Shown here: positions 43,026 to 56,070 of the stretch, piece by piece
Numbering within the stretch: the stretch's first letter is position 1
How the letters are laid out: the number at the start of each line of letters is the position of its first letter
NCBI GenBank assembly: GCA_023052935.1
Contig: CM041292.1
Span: 99,196,388 to 99,260,387, forward strand
Reading direction: 5' to 3'
DNA length: 64,000 bases
From: Piezodorus guildinii
Taxonomy: Eukaryota > Arthropoda > Insecta > Hemiptera > Pentatomidae
The notes under the pieces: model-generated
Seen by the model: the letters and a program-made list of their open reading frames with translations, nothing else
What the model was told of the DNA's origin: nothing
The model's database searches: none
Translations under genes and position numbers: made by a program

Positions 43026-43414
43026 AAAAAAAATTTAAATCCAGGCAGGACAAAGCTTGAAAAAACATTTCATTTTTTTTGTAACGCTACACAATTTGTA
43101 GTATTTATTAGCGAAATCGATGAAAATTCGAAACATTTTCACCATGTATAAGCCGATTACTGATGATGTAATGGAATTACGTTTGGAAATACCGACTTCC
43201 CGATAGGATATCTCGAATATTCGGAAATTCATTCTCATTTAATTGTTTGAATACTGATAATTGGTTACCATAGTAGTAATTATTTGAATTATTATTCATT
43301 TTGTCTCTATCCTAAAAGGCCATTGGCAACTGAAGGTGATTATATTCTGTTAAAAAGTTTAAGTGAAAAGTTTTTTTTATGATCATCGAGCGGTTAAGTT
43401 CTTTACCTGACCCT
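43026..43414. other. AT-rich spacer
   Basis: The frame 43035-43238 has no recognisable domain. Confidence 0.4.
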
Positions 43415-43515
43415 AAAATGTTAATTTCCGTTGAAAACTGGAATCAAAAAATGTTCACGATCGCAATGCTTTCCCTTATTATATATTTCATATATAGATA
43501 AGTGAAAGTAATAAT
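43415..43515 (-). repeat. Family H terminus only
   Basis: It contains tttccgttgaaaactggaat, cacgatcgcaatgctttccc and the hairpin tatatat-ttc-atatata followed by gataagtgaaagta. Confidence 0.75.
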
Positions 43516-43869
43516 TAAAAAACAATTATTTTAAATTCATAGGAAACTACCACTTAAGCACTGCCTTATAAATATAAAAAATTAGGCATACTTAAAAGTA
43601 CTGCAATAAACTTCGTAATTTAAATATGAATAATACATTCAGGTCGAATAAACGATTCTTCTTCACTGGCTTCTCAAAATCTTGGGGCACCAAGTATTTC
43701 ATTGTGAAACTCTGCTTGGTGATCAACAACTTCATTGTTTGGGTGAATGATCTTGGTCATAAATTAAGTAATATTTATTAAAAGTTAACTAAGAATGTTG
43801 AAATAAGATATGTTGCATCAATATGGAGGTTGTTAATATATCGTAAGTCTGCTAATCGCTGGATTTTGC
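43516..43869. other. AT-rich spacer
   Basis: No recognised element. Confidence 0.4.
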
Positions 43870-44265
43870 AATATAACATATACCCTCAAAGCAAGCCTAG
43901 ATCCTCTCCTCTTTACTATCCTAGCAATAGTTTTTAGTACAAACAGGCTTTAAGCCACCTTGGTAGGCTATTGACCCTGATGCTAGCTAATTAGAAAAGA
44001 GACAGATAGAGCACCCAGGTGGGAAGAGCTAGCGAATTATACAGACAGGAGGGGTTAGAAGGGAGGGGGTAATGAATATGAAACATTTTTCAGAGCCAGA
44101 GGTGGAGGAAGGGCGGGTGTCAATCAGCTCTTCAATTACCCCCTCAGGAGATCCATCACAGCCTCTCTCTCTTACCCCATGCATCCATCTCTCTCCTAAG
44201 GCTCCTTCTATCTCAGCGTCATTTAACCCAATTGATTTCGGCAACCTTAATACTAAAGTGAATAA
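43870..44265. promoter_or_regulatory. GC-richer island (candidate regulatory element)
   Basis: It contains tagctaattagaaaagag and a GC-rich core at 44085-44240. Opposing frames of 88 and 69 codons overlap here on both strands, which is expected of GC-rich DNA with few stops, and neither shows a domain. An exon cannot be excluded. Confidence 0.25.
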
Positions 44266-45640
44266 TAAAAAAAAAAAATAATAAACTAAAAACAATATAC
44301 ATATATATATTTAGGTAAAACATTGCGAACATTTTAAGATAAATACATACTATTATATCAACCATGAAATATCCTAGAGTTGTTTTTAATTTATAATTTA
44401 CTATTTCATCTACACGAATTGGTCGGATTGCATTTGTTGTTATTTGTGGTACATTTATTGTTGATTACCTATATACTATCAGATCATCATATGATTACCT
44501 GTATACTATCATTGGATTGGAAAGGAGGTAAATTCCCTGAAGATAATAAAAATCCTATAAATGAAATATATCTTTTATTTATAAGCATACTATGTATTGT
44601 GGACTCGCCCCTGCTTGTAATTTGAAAAAGCTGCAATTTATTTTTAAAAAAGCTCTTGCTCACCGATTTAATGTTTATTCGGCATATATCTACTCTTATC
44701 GCTATTTATTTGAAAATACTGGAAACTATTGCTTTTACAGTTTTCGTTAGTCTATTTCTGGAATCCATGCTTTCTCTTAAGCTTACTCCAGAACCGAAAA
44801 TTTACAAAAATCTTTCACATTTCGTATCTCCCTACTAATGAAATTATTTGATGCTAAATTAAATTAAAGATATGAAAAAGAATTGCCTCGTTTCAAATTG
44901 TATTGAACCTCAAACCTTCAACGGAATTTTTTTTACCGATTCCAATTTGTTTTCAATAATACGGACATATGCATTATTACTAGAATATAATGTTCTAGTA
45001 GCCTCGCCCCTGCTTCACATGGGTGCAATTTGAATCAGGTGTAATTTATTATTATCATAAAGAACCAAAGAGTTTATCGCTATGGGAGTTTTAATTTATC
45101 GCAACGAAAAGTGAAATTAGCAAGAAAATATGTTTATTTTGGAACGTATAATTATTATTGTATTTGATCATCGGCAGAAAGAAAAACATAAATTAAAACT
45201 GTTTCAGTTTGATTGTTTGTAATTTTTATGTGAATCATAGATAAAAGAAAATTTACTTTTCCCATATTAATAAAATCGATTACTATTTACGTTTTGAAAA
45301 ACTATAGAAATAACAATGGATCCTAGTGTATTAAGTAAATTACTATTATTGGAGTAAGTCAATGGTTACATAGTATGGTTTTTACACGAGTTTTCGTAAA
45401 ACTTTGTACTGAATTCGTTGCACGTAGAAGCTTTTGGCAGAGCTAAATACCTTATGCCCATAAGTGTTTGATAAGTACTTTGTAGGTAGTAATTTTGAGC
45501 GACTGTCAAACTTAGGTAATAGTTCATCTATTTGGTTCACTTTTTTTCCCTCAAGGTCAGTGTGGGACGTCCATGTCTACAGCAGGTAGGTAGGTGTCTA
45601 AAGTGGGTACCGATACATCGTAGAAATCCACTATAGTTAT
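44266..45640. other. AT-rich stretch without recognised genes
   Basis: A short direct repeat gattacctatatactatca / gattacctgtatactatca occurs at 44464 and 44495. The frames 44380-44625 and 44656-44838 have no domain. Confidence 0.4.
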
Positions 45641-45671
45641 AAGCCGTGGTTAAATGAACAATAATGAAATA

Positions 45672-45985
45672 TAGAAGCTTCTATAAAGTAGGTATCCAAA
45701 AATCAAGTATTTATCGAAAATATTCGTTTTAAGACCATTGTGTGAGATTATGTAAATCCGTTTAAAAAAACTAAAAGCTGTGCCAAACAGAAATTTGGTA
45801 TTTGAGATATTTATGGTATATGCAGCAGAATCGCCTAGTGAATAGAGCAATTTGTCTTCTGCAATCCGAGTCCATGGTTTGAATTACGGCTGTGAGACGA
45901 TACTTATTTATTCTGTTATTTACTATGGTACAGGAGCCCTCCTGTGGTAAACCCAGCTTCTATAAAGTGGGTATCCAAAAAGCAA
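45672..45985. repeat. Direct repeats flanking a tRNA-like SINE candidate
   Basis: The block gcttctataaagtaggtatc (45673) recurs as gcttctataaagtgggtatc (45955), each followed by a similar ccaaaaa-caa stretch. The pair could be an old target duplication, or a locally duplicated motif. Confidence 0.55.
45830..45905 (+). mobile_element. tRNA-like SINE head, third family
   Basis: It reads tcgcctagtgaatagagca (A-box-like), then ccgagtccatggtttgaat (B-box-like). It is not close to SINE-A or SINE-B. No cloverleaf closes well, so a SINE or tRNA pseudogene is more likely than a tRNA gene. Confidence 0.45.
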
Positions 45986-46804
45986 ATGAAAAACCTTGCG
46001 GCTAAATATGATTTTATCAATATTGAATACCTAACAGAGCTTTAAAACCAATTTTTCAACTCTTATTTTACTTTAATTTTGTTAATTATTAATAGTAATA
46101 AATTTACAAATAAAACCAACTCAAAAATATGAGAAAAATGAGGATTAATATAAAAATATTTCTGTAAATAAAATTATTAAAATATCGATAGAATAACAGA
46201 TAATAATGAGAAAGTACTTTAACGTATCCTGAGAAAGCTTGAGATTTAATAACTAAAGCTTGAGATTTATAACTAAAGCTTGAGATAAAATAACTTATTA
46301 TTTTTATAGTGATGGAATATGACTGGTTTTGAAAATATCAAACTTTTTTTAAAACAGAAATTATTGATAAATTTCCAAAATTTTATTTTTTTATTAGGTT
46401 AATATTAATCCTTTAAACCAAAGCAGATTGAAGGGAATAATGGGTACTGTAACCGAAATTCCTCTGGAACTTATTGTGAGATGATAAACATACTTTTTTT
46501 TAAAGGTCAACTGAAATCACAAGAACATTCTTGTTCTATTATTCAAATAAATAAATACACAAAACATTTTCACACAACTCGAGTCGACTTGTGAATAAGT
46601 AATGCACTTATTTCATTGGAAATACATGTCGGTCAATAGATAAACTGAAATATTGAGTTTACTTTAGGGACTCACTCTGTTAGAGTGATGCATTTTTAAT
46701 CCATTTAAAGAGGAAATACATGTTGAATATCATTATCAGCGATTGTAGAAATGCGAATTTCAAGGTAAACATAAAAAGCCTAAACATGATATTTAATAAA
46801 AATA
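45986..46804. other. AT-rich spacer with a short tandem repeat
   Basis: At 46236-46292 the block aagcttgaga is repeated three times with about 22-25-bp spacing. Nothing else recognised. Confidence 0.5.
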
Positions 46805-47095
46805 GGGGATCAATTGTAGCTGGGTGGCTAGCGTAACAGCCTCCCATGCCAAAGGTCACGGGTTCAAATCCGCAGGTGGTCCTAGGATTTTTAATGGGAG
46901 TAAAAAATCCTTAGTTACGCCGTCCTTCGGAGGGGACGTTAAAAGGTGGTCCCGAGCCTGTGCGATGTCAGGTACTCGTTAAAGATCCCAATCCTAATAA
47001 AACCTGGATAGGCAAAATTTAGGACTCCCACTGTAGCATCGTCCGATTAGCCATAGTAGCATAAAGTGACGTTAAATAAATAATAAAAAATATTC
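46805..47095 (+). mobile_element. SINE-A, most complete copy
   Basis: tRNA-like head with tagctgggtggctagcgtaa (A box) and cacgggttcaaatccgc (B box). The body includes ccttagttacgccgtccttc, cccgagcctgtgcgatgtca, acctggataggcaaaattta and ggactcccactgtagcatcg, ending in an AAATAAATAATAAA tail. It is about 285 bp and is the reference used here for the broken copies. Confidence 0.88.
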
Positions 47096-48420
47096 ATTAT
47101 TTCAAATTTTTAATCTTATTTTACTACACAATACAATTTTTAATTATATAATTTATTTCATCGTCTCGATGATTGTTCAACTAACGAAATTTGAACTCTG
47201 ATAATTTATTGCATTTTAGCTTATCATTAATATTTAATCTACTTCGTAGATGATGCAACTCATCTAGTTATCAAAATTACTATAGACATGTTTTATCTGA
47301 ATTTTTTCCAAAAATAATCGTTATAATGCAATCCAACCAAATCGTGTAGATGCAATAGTAGGAATACATTAAAAACAACTCCAGGATATTTCATGGTAGG
47401 CATAATAGTATGTATTTATCTTATAACCTTCGCAATTTTTTACCTAAAATTTTATATATATACATATATATTAGATTATTTGAAGAAAAAACTTACAAAG
47501 GTAGTACAACTTTATCACAAAGGTTTTTTTTCGCCATTCTATTGATCCTAAAAAAAGAGTTTCCTCACCCTGTAAATTTTACCCGTAATGTATTCGGTTG
47601 TTCCAGACAATCTGAATTGTAGATTTTAACCTGAGCTATAACACTAGCCTGAGTTCATACGTTCCAGCACTTGTTAAAAGAGCAACCTTGATCAGTTTTC
47701 AGATACACGGTAAATATATATATATCTAAAGATCTTTTTTTTTTTTGACTTAATTGAATTTTTAATACGCTTTACCATTTTTTTCTCGATTAATTGTTAG
47801 ACAAAGATCAAAGAAAACTTTTTCAGAATTGAGTACAAAGGCGTATAGGAAGGATACTTTGCGACAGGAAAGAAAAAATGGCTTACTGAACACCACTCTC
47901 GACTTCCCGACAGTAACAGACTTCATCTTATAGAAACATTTTTTGACAGCCACCAACATTGTACAAATCCATAAATGAATAAACTAACTCCGACAAAACG
48001 ACCAAAATGCTAGCAGAAATTTGAATAAATGCAAGGCCTAGACTGAAAAACAGACTTACTGGTCCGACTAAAACATATAGAGAGCCCCATCATTAGAGAC
48101 TGAAAACCCTACTTGATAAATATTCCCCTATATTCCTGTTCTTCAAAAGCTTTTTGCAATGCATCATGACAGCGGAAGAAATCATCCGAAGATAAGTTAT
48201 AATCTTCTATTGAACAACAATGTATCATTAACGGAACAGAAAAAAAGCTTTGATTAATGTTTATACCGGTTTAAGTATTTATTTTGTTAAAAACATAATT
48301 TTATCTTGAATCGTATTCAACATTTCATCAAATAGGTTTATTGAATGAAATCCTTGATGGGTGTAAACAACTTAATATGTTACAAATAGCTATAATTTAA
48401 AGGTAGATTTTTAGATTCAC
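47096..48420. other. AT-rich stretch without recognised genes
   Basis: The frames 47410-47622 and 47762-47959 have no recognisable domain. The 47930-48180 segment is slightly GC-richer and could be an old LINE piece, but I could not match it. Confidence 0.35.
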
Positions 48421-48999
48421 TTACCTAACTATATATGAAATATATAGTAAGGAAATGTATTGCAATCGTGAACATTTTCGAATTGTAGTTTTCAACAGAA
48501 AAAAACGTTTTAGGGTCCCCTGGATCAAAAAGATTAAGTCCCGCAAAAAGGTGTGTGTGTGTCCATTTGTGCTAACTCCAGCGCGAAAACGTATAACAGT
48601 CCCATGAAACTGAAATTTCATATTTGAGACAGCCATACGCCGTACCATAAGATGTTACAGAAACTTTTTTTATAGGATCCACTTAGCACTATGCATTTTT
48701 CACCTTTTTATGATTTTCTCAAAAACGGCTCTAACAATTTTAGTTAAACTCACTACATTGATGTAAAATGTATTGGGCTTAAATTTTATGTAGGTCTCAT
48801 TCTGATTGAAATAGTCTGACAGAGCCTAAATGCTGATGTTTTAAATTGTCTTCATCTAAAGTACATTTAATTTTGTAGATCAAAAAGAAAATAACCATAT
48901 GTTATTGTTAGCATTGATAGATAATTATATAATATATTTTTTTAAATAAAACACATGTTTCTGTAGAAATTCAATTTATTTAAATTCAATTTATCAAAA

Positions 49000-50290
49000 T
49001 TTTTAAAAAGACTGGTATTAACAAGAGTAAATCGGCACATTAGACAAAACAAAATTATAATAGAGGACCAATTCGTTTTCAGGAAACACCTCTCTACGGT
49101 AGACCAATAAGCAAGGCTTACTGATTACTTAACTAAAGCTTTTAACGAAAAGAAACATATAGGCTATGCTATCAATAGCTTTAGAAAAGCTTTTGACACT
49201 GTTTGGCATACGGGACTTATTTACAAATTAATTAAATACAACTTCGCTCCTTACCTAATTCATATTATCCAATCATATCTTGACAATAGACGATTTTATG
49301 TTCATGTTAATAATTTGAAATCTAGTATACTTCCTGTAGCAGCCGGCCTTCCTCAAAAATCCTGCCTTTCGCCGACTTTATTCAATGTATATATATCTGA
49401 TTTTCCAAGTCACCCGGAAGTAATAAGGTCTCTTTACGCTGATGATACAGCCTTATACACATCATCATATCGCATTGACACCATAGTTAAATATTGTAAT
49501 ATTTGGAAATTAAAAATAAACACCAACAAATCCGAAGCTATTATCTTCACTAAGGGCAGACTGAACATAAACCATCACCTTTTATTAAACTCAATCCACA
49601 CTCCCTGGTCTAAATCAGTTACATACTTACGCTTAACATTAGATAAATCGTTAATCTATACCGAACACATCAATAGAAAATCCGAAAAATTCAAACAATG
49701 CATTTACAAAATGTTCCCATATTTCAATAAAAAATCCAGTTTAAGCACTCAGAACAAACTACTGCTATATAAAACAGTCATACGAGCCCAGATTTGTTAT
49801 GCCTCGCCTGTCTGGAGCTCGACGTGCTATACCAATTACAAAACATTAGAAACAATACAAAAATACATGTATGCAAATCATCTGTAACTACCCACGATAT
49901 GCTTAAATTTAAAAATGCTCATTGAACTAAATCTTCCCACATAACAACAGTTTATCGCCACAGAAACCAAAAAATATTTTGATAAAACCACAACTTCTGA
50001 AAACCCTTTGAAATTCGAAATTGGTAATTAAAATAAAACATCACTAAAGCGCTTGACGCAGAAAAGAACCAAACATGTACTTTGAAATTAATATTGTAAT
50101 TTATATTGTATAGGTTTTTTTTTTCTCATATTATTTTTCCTACTGTCTTAAGCAAAACATTGCATTATTATCATTATGTAAATCGAACGATGATTGAAAT
50201 ATATATTATCATGATAAAAGGATAACTGAAAACTTATTTGTAGCTATATGTACTAGTAAATATTGTATATGTTGTATATATTATTATTAT
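49000..50290 (+). mobile_element. Jockey-like LINE, family C, degenerate
   Basis: One frame with a single internal stop reads NRHIRQNKIIIEDQFVFRKH, then AFDTVWHTGLIYKLIKY, AAGLPQKSCLSPTLFNVYIS, the catalytic SLYADDTALYTSS, and the thumb INTNKSEAIIFTKGRLNINH. The conserved Asp of motif A is lost (INSFRKAFD where IDFEKAFD-type is expected), and the QG of GxPQG is altered to QK. The frame ends early at 49887. The rest is frameshifted and AT-rich. Confidence 0.85.
49315..49887 (+). pseudogene. LINE family C reverse transcriptase remnant
   Basis: The longest open part of the family C copy, 190 codons. It covers motif B (AAGLPQKS, normally GxPQGS), YADD at about residue 41-44, and thumb motifs LRLTLDKSL and LLLYKTVIRAQICYASPVW. 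The upstream half lies in the same frame beyond one stop (near 49109). The product would be inactive: motif A Asp and the PQG glycine are both lost. Confidence 0.8.
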
Positions 50291-50405
50291 TATAATTTAT
50301 TTAACTCTTTATTAGTTTTACTCATTTTTATCTCTTTGAAAATTCTTTAATCGGTTTTAACAGTGGAGGTAAGTGAAAATCGCGTGTTGCCCACACTTGA
50401 TTTTT

Positions 50406-50495
50406 TAATTTAATAATCCTTTATTTTACTCTCCATAAATATAGTATTACAAAGTATTAAGAAATTATGAAATGTGTTTAAAAACATACTTTGTT
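50406..50495. other. AT-rich spacer
   Basis: No recognised element. Confidence 0.4.
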
Positions 50496-50695
50496 TGTCA
50501 GATTCATGGACCAATCACTGTGACTAATTTCCCAGAAGGAAATTCGCTCTGGGCTGCAGAGGGTAAACATTAGAGCGCATAACCCTTTGAACTATTCCCT
50601 TTCCGATGAGCGGGGCATCTATCACTGCAATAACCTCTCCAATTTACTTTTTGTCGCTTCGCAAACATAATCTACGACCAAATAATTGGATCCTA
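50496..50695. promoter_or_regulatory. GC-richer island (candidate regulatory)
   Basis: Repeat-free block with ggaccaatcactgtgactaa (CCAAT-type) and gggtaaacattagagcgc. No ORF. Confidence 0.25.
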
Positions 50696-50929
50696 TTTAT
50701 ACTTATCACTTTCAACTTTAACTACCAAAGAACTTGTAGATGATATTTGATGATTCGTATCAGGAAAATGCAAAGTTACAGTAAGATAATACTAATCGTT
50801 AGTAATAAATCGTCATAATTCGTTATATTGTTAATAATAAATTTAACCCTATTTTAAATAAAAAATAAAAGGAGAAAAACAAACTAATTCGATATTTAAT
50901 TCTTTTTAAAAATAAAAATAAGCACCTCT

Positions 50930-51200
50930 CAACCTATGAAGGTGTCTAGGATTCAGTATCTATAGATTCTTACTGTTTTTGGGCCAAAAGTCTGTACAAT
51001 AAGATGATTAGGACGAGATCACGCTCAGCCGTCAGGCTTCTACAAAAACGTTTGGGTCCCCACTTTATAGAGGCTGAGATCGCCTTAGAAGGGTCTCTGT
51101 GCACCAGGATGGAATAAAAATTATTCTTCTCCGGGAATTAAAGTACAGTAGACTACTGTTCTATCTACAAGGACTCGCCGCTCCACATGTTCGTAATTAG
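50930..51200. promoter_or_regulatory. GC-richer island (candidate regulatory)
   Basis: Repeat-free block with gatgattaggacgagatcac and ctccgggaattaaagtac. No ORF. Confidence 0.22.
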
Positions 51201-52425
51201 GGATGAATAAGTGTTTTTATTGTAGAAAAACAGTATATAAAATATATAAAGATAAAAACCTAATGTTTAGCAAAACACGTTATTAAAATTAACCTAGCCT
51301 AACCAAAATTAATGATTTACAAAAAAACAAAACATACATTGACAATATCTGCAAGCCATCGTCCAGTTGCCTGATTTTGTACATTAATTATATTATAGTT
51401 CTGATATTTATTGTTTATTACACTTTATTAATATTTTATATTTATTTTTAAGTTGGATCAAATGCTATACATCCTAGTAATTATATTAGCTAATGAGGAA
51501 TTATCTTTATTGTAATATTTTGTGTAAATATATGCCGAGTTTAAATATATCCTATCTATTTTCTATGGTTTGGAGCTAAGCCTAAACATTTTACCACTAA
51601 CTTCGTTGTAAACGAAGTATTGTACTTTGTTAAATAAGCCACCGAGGACTTTTAATTTTTTAAATTAGTAGCAGTTTTCTTCACGAAAATGCGATTTAAG
51701 GTATTTACTTATGGCACAAATATCTAAATATAAGTGTATAAATAACAAGCAGACTCGTGATCGTCTACATTTCGGGATAATATTAAATATAAATATTCTA
51801 ATATTTATTTTTTTAAATAAAAAAAATAATCTTTTGAAGTAATTATAAATTTTGATCTTCTGGTTTGCAGAGTAAACATACTCCAAAGCATTGATGCTCT
51901 GATTTGGAGTTATGACCATTGTATACAATAGAAATTCTGAAAGAAGTTTCATCTACAGACATAATTTAATGCAAGTTATTCAACACAGACATAATTAAAA
52001 CATTTCAGGTGAAAGATCATTTGTAGAATATTTGTATATTTTTAACTTTAAAATTTGATATTATTGAACACATGAGAGTAGGAACGGGAACCAAGTGACA
52101 GACGGAAGAACGAAAACAGCGGTTTTCTGAATAGATGAAGGTTTCTTGGGAGAGGAGAAGAACAAATAAGAAGTTGAAATGTGCTTCAAATTAGTCTGCC
52201 ATCGTGATATCCAAATGTTCAAATCGAATAATAATAATAATAATAGCATAAATAATTAAGAATAGAAAATAAAATAAATCAATGGAAACAAATTGTAATT
52301 ACATAAATAAAATAATTATTATAATTTAAAAAATAAATACAATAAAATTTTAGGTTAAACTGTATAATTTAAAAAAAAATTAGATAAGTTATTATTGATG
52401 AAGCAAACGAGTATTCTGTATTAAT
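51201..52425. other. AT-rich stretch without recognised genes
   Basis: The frames 51665-51952 and 52061-52249 have no domain. Short (ataata)n run at 52228. Confidence 0.4.
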
Positions 52426-52427
52426 TA

Positions 52428-52563
52428 GATGGTACTGTTAAAAATGGTAGTGTTAACAAATTAATGGTACTGTTAATAAAATAATTGATACTGTTAACAA
52501 ATTAATGGTACTGTTAATAAAATAATTGATACTGTTAACAAATTAATGGTACTGTTAATACTT
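52428..52563. repeat. 41-bp tandem minisatellite (two 20-bp halves)
   Basis: The unit ttaatggtactgttaataaa plus ataattgatactgttaacaa is repeated about 2.5 times from 52461, with diverged half-units before it. Confidence 0.88.
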
Positions 52564-52915
52564 TTTATTCAATTATTATTGACCTCTTTTGCAATTAAAG
52601 GCTATAATACTATGATTGGAAGTTGAGTTAATATATTTTTTTTTAAATCTAGAGAGAATTTTTCTAATAAATAACAAATCAATGATTTTCATAAGCTGTG
52701 GTAAATATATCTTCAACCATTCCGTCATTTTTTTTAAAGCATAATCTAATATATCAAAAAGATCAAATATATTTTTAGGAACTTCAGTGAAAGATGAACA
52801 TATTGTTTATAAAAATGATAACCAAAGTATTATATATACCCATACACGTTTTTATCCATATACGACAGAGTATACTCACGAGGCAAAACCTTTCCCATAA
52901 ATATTCATCCTTGAG
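52564..52915. other. AT-rich spacer
   Basis: No recognised element. Confidence 0.4.
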
Positions 52916-53170
52916 TAAAGTTGAAGAGGGTATCGATAATGAGGATCTGAGCCGGCTGTCAAACAGTGTTAGCTAGCCCAACTGCCTCTGATTAGTTTAG
53001 CTTCACATCCACAATTTTGGCGCCATGGAGTTGCCCCACATCTATCACGCTCCTGATGCATAATTAAAGTTTACCTTTTGGCCAACTCTGATACGCACCC
53101 GTCTCTGCTTCTAACCCAAAATATTCCATTCTGTATTTGAGGGGGAACTGATTTTCTAAATTCGCATTGT
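52916..53170. promoter_or_regulatory. GC-richer island (candidate regulatory)
   Basis: It contains ggtatcgataatgaggatc, ttttggcgccatgg (an E2F-like site) and gatgcataattaaagttta. The 60-codon frame ending at 52976 only overlaps its left side. Function inferred. Confidence 0.27.
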
Positions 53171-53389
53171 CAGGCGAGTCCAGCAATATAAATTGAATTA
53201 CTAAAATTTCAACCTAATAAAAAACAGGTATTTATTTATATATTCATAAATAAATCAATGTTCACTATCTGTCCTTAAAGCTAAATATTTTCAAAATCTT
53301 GGAAAATGAACATTTGTAAGGTTGTAGTTTTGCAGTAGGAGTCACATGCCAGTGATAAATTAGAATTATATCAATTTAAAATATTGAGC

Positions 53390-54010
53390 CTTTGACCTAG
53401 GACTTCTACTTAATAAATGCCTAACATGGAATCCCCACACAAGACTGAAACGACAAGAAACTGCTCATCGCCTTCGGTTACTTCAACAATTACTAGACAG
53501 ACGCTCTAACCTTCCACTTAACTAAAATATACTCATCTACATGACCATCATAAGACCTATCTGGACTTAAGGGGTTGAGCTTTGGGGCTCTACTAAACCA
53601 TCAAATTCTTCCCGTCTTCAATCCTTACAATCCAAAATCCTTTGAAAAATCCTCAACGCTCGTTACTCCGTCATGAATAAGCTCATCTATAAAGACCTTA
53701 ATATTCCTTATGAAGCTGATTTGGCCCGAACCAGCTATCAATCCTTCCATGACAAACTCCACTCCCACTCTAAGCCACTAGTATCAATTCTAGCTTCCTC
53801 TTTCATTCTTGACAATCCTCCGAGGCGTCTGAAAAGAAGATGGCCTTGAGACCTTCTTGTTTAGATTACCTATTGGAGTACTGCCAATGGGTAGTTTCTC
53901 TTCATGTCTTTTTCATGTGCTTTATCTAACAGCTAATTTACTAGATATATTAATCAATACAGTTGTAAATAAATAATTAATATCTAAATAATAATTTTTA
54001 AATAAATGTT
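53390..54010 (+). mobile_element. Jockey family B LINE 3' end, best-preserved copy
   Basis: Nearly one frame reads LGLLLNKCLTWNPHTRLKRQ, LLQQLLDRRSNLPLN, NILIYMTIIRPIWT, GVELWGSTKPSNSSRLQSLQ, YKDLNIPYEADLARTSYQSF and NPPRRLKRRWP before the terminal region, with a few stops. The 3' UTR holds the tactgccaatgggtagtttc block and an AT-rich end. 5'-truncated in the RT thumb; no YADD. This copy identifies the many other family B fragments. Confidence 0.88.
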
Positions 54011-55240
54011 GAATTTGTCTTTGTAGGGCATGTTTCATTCGTATTAAAAACCAAGTTTTCACAAATATTTTTCATTTAGGTAATTTTACATAATTTTCAG
54101 ATGACAGCTTGCTGATCCCCTGGATATCCATCTGCGGATTCCATGTTGGCCTTTTCTCAATTTAACACGTTCACGCAGACGCCGATTTTCAATGTCTACT
54201 CTGTACAAACAATCTTTTCTGCATAATATAATATTATTGCCATGGAAGCAAACTGAGATACTCGCTACAGACTAAAAATATCTAGTATATACGTTACCTA
54301 TTCTTATCCAACATTTTAAACCATCATAAAGTATTATTTAATCACCACTTTTTGTACAGTTTTTTGAGACTCTGATTTGATAAGTAAGCTTTAACAGCGA
54401 ATACGTAACTAATCATGAACATGAATGAGATAACACTGAATTTTATTTCTGGCTTGAGATTTTTACTATGGAATCTACACGAAACGATGTTATAAGACAA
54501 GATGTAGTGTCTCAGGTGTTGTAAAACGGTGAAACATTAGTGACTATGTTCTCATTTGGAGGCAGAGCAACAAGTAGGTTTGGGCGGCTTCTTTTTCCAT
54601 TAATAACGACACTTGTGTCCAAACACCGATCTACAACATCTTTCTTGACGGCTATTGCCCTACTTCCGAGGTGATAAATGCGAGAGAAACGCTGAATTTA
54701 TTTAAAAAATTAACCTTTCGCTTAACTTAAATAAATAATGATAATAACAAAATTAAATGAGTTCTTAAGCCCGCTGATTTAAAAAATCAAATATTATTAA
54801 GTAATTCATTTGTTAACTATGTGTAATGTCTAGCATACACATAGGATTCCGCAATTAACTCCCTAAAATATAAATATTTATAGGTTCTATTCAAATAAAA
54901 AATGATCCATATTTTTCACTAAACAATTATTTTATTTCTTTTTTCTCTCCAACGCTTGAGCAATTTGCAATTTTCAAGGATCCTACTTTCATTTATTTTA
55001 AAATCAAAAGAAAATCAAGAACAACTATAGAGGCAATATACAGCATATTGACTGTAGTATGAACTACAAAACAGACACCAAAACTTAAACAATCAGTATG
55101 TAGAAATTTTAAGAAAGTTAATAAATAGTGTAATTAAAGTAAATTGAATTTATTGATTAATATAATATTTTGAATATCTTGATATAATGGAATAATTTAT
55201 GAAATTTTGAGAGCAAGTGATTTATTTTTAGTTTTTTAAT
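54011..55240. other. Mixed spacer without recognised genes
   Basis: Moderately AT-rich. 54090-54190 and 54530-54680 are slightly GC-richer. No domain or repeat recognised. Confidence 0.35.
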
Positions 55241-55245
55241 ATTCT

Positions 55246-55306
55246 ATATATATATATATATAATGTGTGTGTGTATATATATATATATATTATATATATA
55301 TATATA
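55246..55306. repeat. (TA)n/(GT)n microsatellite
   Basis: Interrupted TA runs with a short GT core. Confidence 0.85.
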
Positions 55307-55651
55307 GGTCAATATTTTTTTTTATCTACGGATTGAACACATATGACCACGCAACAACTTCTTTTTTATTTCTGTTCTTTGCATGTATTTTACTATGTTT
55401 AAAATATTCCTTTATGCCTTCACTGGCGTGTTTCCTTTGGACTTCTCGAAACTCATCCAGATTTTTGTCTCGGTTCTTAAATTTACTTCCCTCTAGCATT
55501 TGAAACTCTGAGATGTTTTTCCGAAATCATTCCTAGCTTCCTTTATCATAGGATTGATTGATTGCAGAATTACTACAATTATAATAATAGATATAATGCA
55601 ATTAAAAATACTAAAGTATTTTGTAATGAGTGTAAGCTACTCACTATTTAA

Positions 55652-56070
55652 TTTTTTTTTTTTTTTTTTTTTTTTATTTATTGATATATATTACAATTTG
55701 TTATAATGGTCAAATTACATAAAATAGAAAATAATAAGAATTAAACCTTTTTTTTTTTGTTTGTTTTTTAATATGATGTTAATCTTATGAGTAAAATAAA
55801 ATTATTGTTAAACGTTTCGTCTATAAGAATATTTTTTATGTTTTAAGATTTATTAGGCTTTGAGAAGATAAAACATCGAAAAAACAGCTCAGTAGCTTTT
55901 ATAGCGAATCTGTGCCCTGTTATGGGATGATATATACCAATAGGGATAAGTCGTGTACCTACAACGTCTTTCAAAAATAAGTGACATTTATAGCTTGAGG
56001 GGTCCCTGATTCAGAAAGCTTACGGCAATGGCCGCAGAAATTGTAAATCATACTCTAACAATGGAGAGGA
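55652..56070 (-). mobile_element. Possible retroelement 3' end, minus
   Basis: A 24-bp T tract (55652-55675) reads as a poly-A on the minus strand, preceded by caataaat and a region with some non-random GC patches (55910-56070). This is the layout of a minus-strand LINE 3' UTR, but no protein match or duplication was found. Confidence 0.3.

Larger units (their letters stand above)
48421..50405 (+). repeat. Family H/E repeat interrupted by LINE family C
   Basis: The H part (48421-48900) starts in the terminal hairpin (ctatatatgaaatatatag) and runs through ggtgtgtgtgtgtcc, tatgattttctcaaaaacgg and aaagtacatttaattttgta. The E end resumes after the LINE at 50320-50405 (actcatttttatctctttga; cagtggaggtaagtgaaaat). 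Confidence 0.72.

Noticed and set aside
44029..44295. Opposing ORFs of 88 and 69 codons
   Set aside because: They overlap in a GC-rich patch with few stops and show no domain; an island of unknown function is the safer call.
47762..47959. 65-codon minus-strand ORF
   Set aside because: No domain, no conserved context, AT-driven composition.
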